This document shows positions 1 to 6,015 of a DNA stretch of 9,776 nucleotides, one piece after another. This DNA comes from Caulobacter sp. (lineage in GTDB: Bacteria > Pseudomonadota > Alphaproteobacteria > Caulobacterales > Caulobacteraceae), in contig JACMOF010000140.1 of the NCBI GenBank assembly GCA_014378155.1, forward strand, positions 1 to 9,776, in the 5' to 3' direction. The position numbers were made by a program, and so were the translations under genes. The notes under the pieces are model-generated. The model ran no database searches and had not been told where the DNA came from. It worked only from the letters and a program-made list of their open reading frames with translations. Each line of letters opens with the position of its first letter. Positions within the stretch are counted from its first letter, which is position 1.

Positions 1-692
1 GCCAAGGCGCCGCTGGTCTGCAGTTCCTTGATCTTGTCGGCCGGCATGGCGTTCAGCTTCTCTTCCGAGACGCCGAAATACTCGGCCACGACCTGCGGCT
101 CGCCCGCCACGCCGTTGGCGTCCTGCGGGGTGAAGAAGGCCTTCTTCAGCTCGAACAGGTCGTTATCCTTCAGCAACTGCACGAACGAGTCAGTGCGCCG
201 GCGCTCGATTTCGAAGTCGTCGCAGAACTTGATGCAGTTCTGGGTGTATTCGGTCGGCTCGCCCGCAGCGTCAAACAGCGGAGTGTCGCCGCCGGCCGCC
301 AGCAGGTCCGAAGCGGTGTCGATGCAGACGATCAGGCGGTCCTGCGACTCGTCATTGGCCAGCACGAAGGGATAGCGACGAATATAGGCCGGGATATAAA
401 CGCCCGCCTCGAAGCCGCCGTCGGCCTTGATGAACAGGTTCTCGCCGGTGTTCAGGCCCATGACGGCCAGAGGCACGCGGTCTTCGCCCGCGAAGATGAC
501 CGGATAGGACAGGGCCGACGGCGCGAACTCGGTCACGGCGACCGGCACGGCGGTGCCATTCACGGCGAAGCTGTAGGGCTTGTCCTTGTGGACGAGGCCG
601 AGCTTGCCGTGCTGCTCGCGGTTCAGCGGCTCCGGCGTAGAATAGAACAGAACGTTGCCGGAGATGCCGCCGGCGGGTTGGGTCGTTTCCAT
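1..692 (-). CDS. SapC-family protein (3' end cut by the window edge)
   Basis: Reading the minus strand from the ATG at 692-690 gives 230 open codons with no stop before the window edge. The product starts METTQPAGGISGNVLFYSTP and has no signal peptide or membrane segment. Stretches typical of the SapC family (named after a Campylobacter S-layer-associated gene) are visible: YIRRYPFVLANDESQDRL near residues 103-120, ERRRTDSFVQLLKDNDLFE near 163-181, and a final LQTSGALA. In related proteins a sequence like this last one lies shortly before the C terminus, so perhaps only about 20 residues are missing. The biochemical role of these proteins in alphaproteobacteria is not established, and a link to surface layers rests mainly on the family name. 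The gene is the first of its transcript as far as can be seen, with its own candidate promoter at 760-788. The Shine-Dalgarno sequence is weak (GAG about 8 bases upstream). Family call is fairly sure; function is not. Confidence 0.82.
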   Translation of the reverse strand, partial: METTQPAGGISGNVLFYSTPEPLNREQHGKLGLVHKDKPYSFAVNGTAVPVAVTEFAPSALSYPVIFAGEDRVPLAVMGLNTGENLFIKADGGFEAGVYIPAYIRRYPFVLANDESQDRLIVCIDTASDLLAAGGDTPLFDAAGEPTEYTQNCIKFCDDFEIERRRTDSFVQLLKDNDLFELKKAFFTPQDANGVAGEPQVVAEYFGVSEEKLNAMPADKIKELQTSGAL

Positions 693-759
693 GTACAGCT
701 CGACAAAAGGCTAATGAACGGACGCCTCTTGCGCTCAGGCGGCCTTTGAAGGTCCGGCG

Positions 760-788
760 CTTCTAGCCGATCCGGAGAGGCCTCGCAA
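760..788 (-). promoter_or_regulatory. Candidate housekeeping promoter of the SapC-family gene
   Basis: On the minus strand, TTGCGAG (788-782) is followed after 14 bases by GCTAGAAG (767-760). The second block matches the Caulobacter sigma-73 -10 consensus GCTANAWC at all but its last position. The first block matches only the TTG and final G of TTGACGS. This would give a leader of roughly 60 bases before the ATG at 692. The remainder of 693-852 shows no gene. The call rests on consensus matching only. Confidence 0.35.
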
Positions 789-831
789 TCGACCCCTCCG
801 CCTCACGGTCAAGGCCAGGCTTCATTTCACC

Positions 832-856
832 CTGAGCGGGAAAAGCCGCCGCTCAG
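832..856 (-). terminator. Hairpin over the stop codon of the ZnuD-like receptor gene (possible weak terminator)
   Basis: CTGAGCGG (832-839) and CCGCTCAG (849-856) form a perfect 8-bp stem with a 9-base loop. The receptor's TGA (855-853) lies inside the stem. No U-tract follows on the minus strand (GGTGAAATG comes next), so this is not a classical intrinsic terminator. It may instead protect the 3' end of the message or assist Rho-dependent ending. Confidence 0.35.
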
Positions 857-2898
857 AACTTCCAGGCCACCCCCGCCCGCACCGACCGCCCGGGTGACGG
901 GGCGATGTCCTTAAGGAACGAGGCGTGCTCGCGGATCTCTTCGTTGGTCAGGTTTCGGCCGTCAACGAACAGCCGCAAGGGCGAGTCGGCGATCGGCTTG
1001 AACGTGGCCTTCAGATTGACCACCGTGTAGCCGTCGGTCGGTAGCTCGAAGGTCGCCACCCGGTCCTGCTCGGCGACGCGGCGCACCTCCAGCGTGGTCT
1101 CGACACGCGGCGCGCTCCAGATCACCGAACCGCCCAGCGACCAGGGCGGGATCCGAGCGGGCGTGCCTGCATCTGTCGCCCCATGCACCCAGTCGAACGT
1201 GGTTTCCAGCCGGATCGACTGGGCCGCGCCGCGCCAGGCGTCATAGCCAGCCTCGAACTCGGCGCCGTGGAAGTCGGCCTTGGTCTGGAAATACCGATAG
1301 ACGGGCAGATCGTCCTCGATCGCGCCGGTCGGGGCCTCCTCGATGAAGCTGCCGTACCTGGCCGCCCACAGGTGACCTTCGGCGCGCAGGCGGTCGCCCT
1401 TCCAGCGGACGGTGGCTTCCAGCGAGGTGACGGTCTCGGACTTCAGGTCGTCGTCGCCGACCTCGAAGCCGCCGGTGCCGGGGTGCGGGCCGTTGGCGAA
1501 CAGCTCAAACTCGGTCGGCGCCCGACCGTTGCGCGACAGGGTCAGGGCGTAGAACAACTGGTCGGTCGGCTTCAGGAACAGGCCGATCGAGCCGGAAACA
1601 TTGTCGAAGTCGCGCTTTTCGGTCGGGGTCTGCAGCGACCGGGTGTCGAAGCGCAGGCCGGCGTCGACGCCCCAGGTTCCGCGATCGAGGCGCTGCAGGG
1701 TGAAAACACCATATTCCTTGATCTTGGTCGAAGGCACGAAGGCCTCGTCGCCGATGGCCTCGAAATTGCGCGACAGGCCCTGAAAGCCAATAGCGCCCTG
1801 GTGGCCGTCATGCTCGCGGTGCACCAGTTCGACGCGGCCCTCGACGCCGTCCGACAGGAAGCGGGTGCCAATCGCGCCCGTATCGACGCTGACCTCGGCG
1901 TGCTGATAGTCGGCATAGCCCACCGAGACGCGGATCTTCTCGAACAAGGCGTTGTCCAGCGCCTGTTCGCCGCGCACGTCGTAGCGGGTCTGCTGCAGGT
2001 GGATGGAGACCGGGCCTTCGGCGTTGGGATCGATCGGGGCGAGAATCTGCTCGTAGGGCACGCCGTAGGTCGTATCGGTACGCTTTACCGAGGCGCCGAA
2101 GAAGCCCCGCTCATGGACATAGGAGACGCCGGCGCCGTAGGCGTCGACCTCCACGTCGGTGTTCTTGACCACGTGATCGGGATCGACTGTCAGGCCGTCG
2201 CGGGCCGACAGGCGGTCGGAGACCGGCGCGACCGGCACGTCATAGTCCTTGGTGCGGCGGCTGGAGAGGTCGGCGGCGAACACCAGCGGGCCCTTCCCCG
2301 CCTTGATCGCGGTGCTGTAGGCATAGCCGTCGTCCACCGACGAGGCCGAGGCCGACAGCCGGCCCTCGAAACCCGTCGTGGCCGGCGCCGAAGGCACGCG
2401 CTCGTCGATCATGTTGACCACGCCGCCGATGCCGGAGCCACCATAGGCCAGGGTCGAGGGACCGCGCAGCACCTCGATGCGCGAGGCTTCTCCGGGATCG
2501 CTGGCCACGGCGTGGTCGGGCGACAGGGCGCTGGCGTCCACCTGGCCTACCCCGTTCTGCAGCACCATCACCCGGGGTCCGGACATGCCGCGGATTACCG
2601 GCCGCGAAGCGCCGGGGCCATAGAATGTGGAGCGCAAGCCCGGCAGGCCGTTGAGCATGTCGCCGATCCCGGCGGGCGCGGCGACGTCGAGCTGGTCGCG
2701 GGTCACCACGTTGACGCTGCTGGTGATGGTGTCGAGCGACACCGCATAGGGCGCGGCGGTGACCACGACCCTATCGACCACATCCGGCCGAGGAGCGTCG
2801 GCGATCACGGGCGCTGGGACATCGGCGGCGTGGGCCAGAGGCGCGACGAGAGCGAGCGCCAGAAGGCTCGCGGCGCAGAGAAGAACCCGACGGGGCAT
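853..2898 (-). CDS. TonB-dependent outer-membrane receptor, ZnuD-like (probable zinc uptake)
   Basis: This 681-residue protein is an outer-membrane receptor powered by TonB/ExbB/ExbD. Residues 1-25 form a signal peptide ending AHAA. VDRVVVTA (41-48) is the likely TonB box. The plug spans about 50-168 with LNGLPGLRSTFYGPGASRP, VIRG, SPDHAV, IEVLRGPSTLAYGGSGIGG and NMIDERVPS. The RPVIRG...SPDHAV...IEVLRGP combination is typical of the ZnuD branch. A 22-strand barrel presumably follows and ends in AGVAWKF, with the terminal Phe expected for BAM-assembled barrels. YQHAEV (331-336), ELVHREHDGHQG (357-368) and GDEAFVPS (383-390) also resemble ZnuD relatives. Known ZnuD proteins carry a His/acid-rich loop after the YGVP motif; here (279-300) that loop contains no His cluster. 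The ATG is preceded by AGGATAGG. A palindrome fitting a Zur box lies about 45 bp upstream. Receptor family is very sure; zinc as substrate is an inference from family and operator, and another metal or chelate is possible. Confidence 0.88.
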   Translation of the reverse strand: MPRRVLLCAASLLALALVAPLAHAADVPAPVIADAPRPDVVDRVVVTAAPYAVSLDTITSSVNVVTRDQLDVAAPAGIGDMLNGLPGLRSTFYGPGASRPVIRGMSGPRVMVLQNGVGQVDASALSPDHAVASDPGEASRIEVLRGPSTLAYGGSGIGGVVNMIDERVPSAPATTGFEGRLSASASSVDDGYAYSTAIKAGKGPLVFAADLSSRRTKDYDVPVAPVSDRLSARDGLTVDPDHVVKNTDVEVDAYGAGVSYVHERGFFGASVKRTDTTYGVPYEQILAPIDPNAEGPVSIHLQQTRYDVRGEQALDNALFEKIRVSVGYADYQHAEVSVDTGAIGTRFLSDGVEGRVELVHREHDGHQGAIGFQGLSRNFEAIGDEAFVPSTKIKEYGVFTLQRLDRGTWGVDAGLRFDTRSLQTPTEKRDFDNVSGSIGLFLKPTDQLFYALTLSRNGRAPTEFELFANGPHPGTGGFEVGDDDLKSETVTSLEATVRWKGDRLRAEGHLWAARYGSFIEEAPTGAIEDDLPVYRYFQTKADFHGAEFEAGYDAWRGAAQSIRLETTFDWVHGATDAGTPARIPPWSLGGSVIWSAPRVETTLEVRRVAEQDRVATFELPTDGYTVVNLKATFKPIADSPLRLFVDGRNLTNEEIREHASFLKDIAPSPGRSVRAGVAWKF

Positions 2899-2942
2899 GA
2901 AACCTATCCTGAACCTTGACCGGGGGAGCGATCGAAAGGAGC

Positions 2943-2955
2943 GTTATGAAATAAC
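2943..2955. promoter_or_regulatory. Putative Zur (zinc uptake regulator) operator
   Basis: GTTAT (2943-2947), a 3-base centre GAA, and ATAAC (2951-2955) form a perfect interrupted palindrome. The half-sites and spacing are those of the core bacterial Zur box (GTTATANTATAAC). The right half extends with CAT toward the wider consensus; the left half does not. The site is AT-rich in very GC-rich surroundings and lies about 45 bp upstream of a ZnuD-like receptor, which is a classical Zur target. It overlaps the proposed -10 of that gene, so zinc-loaded Zur would block transcription. It is also about 62 bp from the divergent phosphatase start. Fur-family boxes can look alike, but the GTTAT/ATAAC halves favour Zur. 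Confidence 0.6.
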
Positions 2956-2970
2956 ATATCTGTTCGTCAA
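2943..2970 (-). promoter_or_regulatory. Candidate promoter of the ZnuD-like receptor gene
   Basis: On the minus strand, TTGACG (2970-2965) is followed after 16 bases by CATAAC (2948-2943), which agrees at four of five informative positions with the TANAWC part of the Caulobacter -10. Transcription would start near 2936, giving a leader of about 38 bases. The left half of the Zur-like palindrome coincides with this -10. Confidence 0.45.
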
Positions 2971-2988
2971 GCCGCTTCGTGCTTGACG
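2965..2988. repeat. Inverted repeat carrying back-to-back TTGACG boxes
   Basis: CGTCAAGC (2965-2972) and GCTTGACG (2981-2988) are perfect 8-bp inverted arms around an 8-base centre. Each arm contains a TTGACG -35 sequence pointing outward, one toward the receptor and one (2984-2989) toward the phosphatase. The arms may therefore simply be two divergent -35 elements. A regulator-binding palindrome or a hairpin in a long transcript is also possible. No good -10 is visible on the phosphatase side. Confidence 0.45.
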
Positions 2989-2994
2989 CGGTCG

Positions 2995-3018
2995 ATCCGC
3001 CCCGTTCTGTGGGCGGAT
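2995..3018 (+). repeat. 8-bp stem-loop covering the annotated start codon of the acid phosphatase
   Basis: ATCCGCCC (2995-3002) and GGGCGGAT (3011-3018) are perfectly complementary around the loop CGTTCTGT. The right arm includes the first two bases of the ATG at 3017-3019 and the weak upstream GGCGG. If transcribed, the stem would hide this start. Either translation is modulated by the fold, or the transcript begins inside it, or the true start is downstream. Confidence 0.4.
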
Positions 3019-3847
3019 GAACGAACGGATACCGCCCGTGACCCGCAACGCCCTGATCGCCGTCACCCTGGCCGGCCTGCTCACGGCCAGTTGCGCCTCG
3101 CTCCAAGACCTGTTCCCGCCACAGGCCGCGCCGATCGCGCAGACCGCGACCTCGGCCAGTTGGACGGCGCCGCCCAAGGGCTATCTGGGCGCGGATACGG
3201 GCCTGGACGGCGCGACCATCATCGGCCCGCCGCCCTCTCCAGCCTCGCCGCGCGGCAAGGCCGACCGCATGACCTTCAACGACACCCGCAAATTCGCCGG
3301 CACCCCCGCCTGGGCCCAGGCGATCGCCGACGCTGAGTTATCCGGCAAGTACGGTTTCCGAAGCTTCTCTTGCGCGGCCGGCGTGACGATCAGCCCAGAG
3401 AAGACCCCGACCCTGACCCGAATGTTGATGCGGATGACGGCCGACGCGGCGACGATCTATCGGCCGACCAAGGCGGTGTTCCAGCGCGCCAGGCCCCCGG
3501 TGGGCAATAGCAAGCCGATCTGCGTGCCGCGCGAGAAATGGATCGAGACCGACGGGTCATACCCCTCGGGGCACGGCTTGATCGGTTGGTCCTGGGGGCT
3601 AGTGATCTCCGAAGTCGCGCCGGACAGGGCCAGCGCGATCCTGGCGCGCGGCCGGACGTTCGGCGACAGCCGGATCATCTGCGGCGTGCACTATCAGAGC
3701 GACGTCGAGGCTGGGCGCTATCTGGGCTCAGCCATGGTGTCTAAGCTGCATCAGAACGCCGAGTTCATGAACGACCTGGAAGAGGCGCGGGCCGAGGTGG
3801 TGGCGTCACAGGCGATGGGTGCGCCGACGGGCTGCCTTGCCGGCTGA
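3017..3847 (+). CDS. Class A (PhoN-type) acid phosphatase, PAP2 superfamily, exported, possibly a lipoprotein
   Basis: This 276-residue protein should hydrolyse phosphomonoesters in the periplasm. It carries the full PAP2/class A phosphatase signature: K152-(6 residues)-R159-P160, then SYPSGH (181-186), then S218-R219-(5)-H225-(3)-D229. His225 would be the nucleophile and His186 the general acid by family analogy. The N terminus has a hydrophobic segment (11-24) ending LLTASCAS. Cys26 could be lipidated, but Thr at -3 and Ser at -1 make a poor lipobox, so ordinary signal-peptidase cleavage nearby is equally possible. Four further Cys residues (119, 169, 222, 273) may pair in the periplasm. 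A GTG in frame at 3038 is an alternative start and would still leave a full signal peptide; the ATG is kept though neither has a good Shine-Dalgarno. The gene is divergent from the ZnuD-like receptor and convergent with aguB. The physiological substrate is unknown. Confidence 0.88.
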   Translation: MNERIPPVTRNALIAVTLAGLLTASCASLQDLFPPQAAPIAQTATSASWTAPPKGYLGADTGLDGATIIGPPPSPASPRGKADRMTFNDTRKFAGTPAWAQAIADAELSGKYGFRSFSCAAGVTISPEKTPTLTRMLMRMTADAATIYRPTKAVFQRARPPVGNSKPICVPREKWIETDGSYPSGHGLIGWSWGLVISEVAPDRASAILARGRTFGDSRIICGVHYQSDVEAGRYLGSAMVSKLHQNAEFMNDLEEARAEVVASQAMGAPTGCLAG

Positions 3848-3849
3848 CA

Positions 3850-3969
3850 CTTGCCCCCTGCGGGTCGCTTCGCGACCGTCTTCCCCCATGGGGGGGAGAG
3901 CTCAGAGGTAGGCGAGGCTCCGCCCCCTATGGGGGCGGACAGACGGCGAAGCCGTCAGGTGGGGGCAAG
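3850..3969. repeat. 120-bp multi-hairpin intergenic repeat (REP/BIME-like), probable bidirectional terminator
   Basis: The ends are perfect 9-bp inverted repeats: CTTGCCCCC (3850-3858) and GGGGGCAAG (3961-3969). Inside are four hairpins: GGTCGC/GCGACC (3863-3877, loop TTC), an 8-bp stem 3880-3887 with 3891-3898 (one T-G pair, loop ATG), TCCGCCCCC/GGGGGCGGA (3919-3939, loop TAT) and GACGGC/GCCGTC (3942-3956, loop GAA). The right half read on the minus strand repeats the left half with divergence: CTTGCCCCC, then a TTCG-centred hairpin, then a CCCCCAT hairpin. The element is thus two inverted copies of a module of about 50 bases. There is no ORF inside. It fills nearly the whole gap between two convergent genes, so it can end transcription from both sides. 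I infer it belongs to a dispersed genomic family. Confidence 0.75.
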
Positions 3970-3985
3970 AGAGTGAGCCGCTGTC

Positions 3986-4864
3986 CTAGGTCGGCCGTGC
4001 CGTCGCCAACGCCCCATAAAGCTCCGGCCGGCGGTCGCGGAAGAAGCCCCAGGCCGCGCGGTGGGTCTGCAAGAAGTCCAGGTCGAAGGTCGAGGCCACC
4101 AGGCCCTCCTCGGCGTGACCCAGCTCGCTAACCAGGTCGCCGCGATGGTCGGCGATGAAGCTGGAGCCGTAGAAGGTCTGGCCGCCGTTGGGATAGTTCT
4201 CCCAGGGCTCGAAGCCGATGCGATTGGCGCCGATCACCGGGATCACGTTTGACACCGCGTGACCCTGCATCGCCCGTTGCCAGGGCAGGGTCGTGTTGAG
4301 GCTTGGATCATGCGGCTCGCTGCCGATGGCGGTGGGGTAGAACAGGGCCTCCGCGCCCAGCAGCGCCATGGCGCGCGCGGCCTCGGGGTACCATTGGTCC
4401 CAGCAGATGCCGACCCCCAGGCGGCCAAATCGGGTGTCCCAGACCTTGAAGCCGGTGTCGCCGGGACGGAAATAGTACTTCTCCTGATAGCCGGGGCCAT
4501 CGGGGATGTGGCTCTTGCGATAGACGCCCAGCATCGACCCGTCGGCGTCGGCCATCACCAGACTGTTGAAATAGTGCGGGCCTTCGCGCTCGAAGATCGA
4601 GATCGGGATCACCACGCCCAGCTCGCCCGCCAGCGGCGCTATGGCCTTGACCACCGGATGCTCCCGCCACGGGTGAGCTTCCGCGAACCAGCGCTCCTCT
4701 TGGGTGACGCAGAAATAAGGACTCTGGAACAGCTCGGACGGCAGGATGACCTGCGCGCCGCCCGCCGCGGCCTCGCGGATGAAGCCTTCGGTCTTCTTGA
4801 TGTTGGCCGCCAGGTCCATGCCGTAGGAGGTCTGGATGGCCGCGACGCTCAGGGTGCGGGTCAT
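3986..4864 (-). CDS. aguB: N-carbamoylputrescine amidase
   Basis: This 292-residue cytoplasmic enzyme of the nitrilase superfamily hydrolyses N-carbamoylputrescine to putrescine, CO2 and ammonia, the last step of the agmatine route. The Glu-Lys-Cys catalytic triad is visible: E44 in LPSELF, K117 in YRKSHIPDGPGYQEKYYF, and C154 in GVGICWDQWYPEAAR. The motif YRKSHIPDGPGYQEKYYFRPGDTGF and the C-terminal FRDRRPELYG are characteristic of AguB as opposed to other nitrilases. Length is normal for the family. The ATG (4864-4862) shares one base with the aguA TAA (4866-4864) and has a strong Shine-Dalgarno inside the aguA end, which fixes the start. The neighbouring aguA supplies its substrate. It ends with TAG just before a hairpin repeat. 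Assignment is very sure. Confidence 0.96.
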   Translation of the reverse strand: MTRTLSVAAIQTSYGMDLAANIKKTEGFIREAAAGGAQVILPSELFQSPYFCVTQEERWFAEAHPWREHPVVKAIAPLAGELGVVIPISIFEREGPHYFNSLVMADADGSMLGVYRKSHIPDGPGYQEKYYFRPGDTGFKVWDTRFGRLGVGICWDQWYPEAARAMALLGAEALFYPTAIGSEPHDPSLNTTLPWQRAMQGHAVSNVIPVIGANRIGFEPWENYPNGGQTFYGSSFIADHRGDLVSELGHAEEGLVASTFDLDFLQTHRAAWGFFRDRRPELYGALATARPT

Positions 4865-5868
4865 TAGACCTCCGGTTCTTGCTGGCTGATGCAGTGGAAC
4901 GACCCGCCGCCGGTCAGGATGGCGGTGGACGGCAGGCCGATGACCTCGCGCTCGGGGAACAGGCCACCGATCACCTCGACGGCGAAGGCGCCCGACTGCT
5001 CGGCATAGATCGGCACGATCACCGCCTCGTTGGCGATCAGGAAGTTCATGTGCGAGGCCGGGACGATCTCGCCGTCCGCGTTCAATATGCGGCCCGGCGA
5101 GGGGATGCGGACCACTTGCAGGGGCGAGCCCCGACTGTCGGTCATGGCCGCCAGGGTGCGGGCCGTCTCGGCATAGACCTCGGCATTGGGGTCATCGGAC
5201 CCGAAGGCCATCGGGCAGGCCACCACGCCCGGCGCGACGAAGCGGGCCAGGTTGTCGACGTGGCCGTCGGTGTGGTCGTTCAGCAGGCCGTCGCCCAGCC
5301 ACAACAGCTTCTTGGCCCCGAGCGCGGCGGTCAGGGCGGCGGAAGCCGTGGCCTCGTCCCAGTCGGTGTTGCGATTGGCGTTCAGCAGGCACTGGCGGGT
5401 GGTCAGGATCGTGCCCGAGCCGTCGTGGTCCAGCGACCCGCCCTCGAGGACGAAGGCGTTGCGGGTCAAGGGCGCGCCCGAGGCGGCGGCGATCTGCTCG
5501 GCGACAATGTCGTCGCCCTCCATCTCGTACTTGCCGCCCCAGCCGTTGAACAGGAAGCCGGCCGCCACGGCGCCGCCCGCGGTTTCGGTGAAGATCGGGC
5601 CGGTGTCGCGCAGCCAGATGTCGCCGAACTGGCCCCGGACGATCTCGACGGCGGCGTCGCCCAGCAAGGCCTTGGCGGCGGCTTCGGCCTCATCGCCAAC
5701 CACCATCAGGCGCACACGCTCGCCGCCCGGACCGGCCAGCGCCCGCGCGAGGGCGGCGACCTCGGCCTGGGCCTGGTCGAGATCTTCGCGCCAGACGTCG
5801 GGATGGCTGGGAAAGCCCACCCACATGGCGCGGTGCGGAGCCCACTCGGCGGGAACGGTCGGGGTCAT
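4864..5868 (-). CDS. aguA: Agmatine deiminase (agmatine iminohydrolase)
   Basis: This 334-residue cytoplasmic enzyme converts agmatine to N-carbamoylputrescine and ammonia, feeding AguB. It belongs to the peptidyl-arginine-deiminase-like fold (PPAD). Landmarks in 334-residue numbering: PAEWAPHRAMWVGFPSH (6-22), DIWLRDTGP (83-91), the EGGS acid E142, NDHTDGHVDN (198-207, with catalytic His in GHVD), and the C-terminal GGGSFHCISQQEP with nucleophile Cys326. The frame is open upstream to an ATG at 5943, but those 25 extra residues do not resemble the family. They also overlap candidate promoter elements, so the ATG at 5868-5866, giving MTPTVPAEWAPH, is chosen. Its Shine-Dalgarno is weak (CCAGG about ten bases upstream). 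No arginine decarboxylase is in the window, so agmatine is made elsewhere or imported. Assignment is very sure; the start is probable. Confidence 0.95.
   Translation of the reverse strand: MTPTVPAEWAPHRAMWVGFPSHPDVWREDLDQAQAEVAALARALAGPGGERVRLMVVGDEAEAAAKALLGDAAVEIVRGQFGDIWLRDTGPIFTETAGGAVAAGFLFNGWGGKYEMEGDDIVAEQIAAASGAPLTRNAFVLEGGSLDHDGSGTILTTRQCLLNANRNTDWDEATASAALTAALGAKKLLWLGDGLLNDHTDGHVDNLARFVAPGVVACPMAFGSDDPNAEVYAETARTLAAMTDSRGSPLQVVRIPSPGRILNADGEIVPASHMNFLIANEAVIVPIYAEQSGAFAVEVIGGLFPEREVIGLPSTAILTGGGSFHCISQQEPEV
4868..4873 (-). promoter_or_regulatory. Shine-Dalgarno site of aguB inside the end of aguA
   Basis: On the minus strand GGAGGT (4873-4868) lies three bases before the aguB ATG, within the last codons of aguA. 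With the TAATG stop-start overlap this indicates translational coupling of the two enzymes. Confidence 0.8.
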
Positions 5869-5921
5869 GGACGGAAACCTGGATCGAAACGGGAGGCGCA
5901 AATGGGCCTTACCCGACGCGG

Positions 5922-5956
5922 GGTCAAGCGTCGCTTCTAGCAAAGGCTTGCGACAA
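5922..5956 (-). promoter_or_regulatory. Candidate promoter region of the aguAB operon
   Basis: Two overlapping possibilities lie on the minus strand. TTGTCGC (5956-5950) followed by GCTAGAAG (5941-5934) matches both Caulobacter boxes well, but the spacer is only 8 bases. TTGACC (5927-5922) is a second -35-like box, with no clear -10 about 17 bases on. Either would start transcription upstream of the 5868 ATG and downstream of, or too near, the 5943 ATG. Both support the shorter aguA protein. Confidence 0.3.
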
Positions 5957-5962
5957 AAGAAA

Positions 5963-5990
5963 AAGGGCGGCCCGTTTCCGGACCGCCCTT
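5963..5990 (-). terminator. Rho-independent terminator of the Oar-like receptor gene
   Basis: Read on the minus strand, AAGGGCGG (5990-5983) pairs with CCGCCCTT (5970-5963). The stem continues inward by three pairs after one mismatch, around a GAAA tetraloop. A T-rich run, TTTCTTTTG, follows directly. It begins 26 bases after the receptor stop codon and separates that transcript from aguAB on the same strand. There is no T-run on the plus-strand side, so it acts in one direction. Confidence 0.85.
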
Positions 5991-6015
5991 CCCCCTCAAA
6001 TCAAAGTTCCGAAGC

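Noticed and set aside
1183..2919. A 578-codon open frame on the plus strand opposite the ZnuD-like receptor
   Set aside because: It is a compositional shadow: in GC-rich DNA the antisense frame rarely meets stops. The translation is Arg/Gly/Val/Ala-rich without a recognisable domain, while the opposite strand encodes a complete receptor with signal peptide, plug and barrel.
2771..3336. Small open frames across the receptor/phosphatase intergenic region on both strands
   Set aside because: They cross the promoter and operator region, overlap well-supported genes at both ends, and their Arg/Gly-rich translations show no family feature.
3850..3969. Possible CRISPR array or small RNA gene in the hairpin-rich gap
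   Set aside because: There are only two inverted modules with no regularly spaced direct repeats, and no promoter drives the block. A REP-like repeat or terminator explains it better.
3986..5868. A novel enzyme pair or toxin-antitoxin-like overlap
   Set aside because: Catalytic residues and signature motifs identify standard AguA and AguB of the known agmatine-to-putrescine pathway.
4879..5940. Plus-strand open frames opposite aguA
   Set aside because: The aguA frame has all deiminase motifs; the opposite frames are repetitive Gly/Gln/Arg translations and have no family features.
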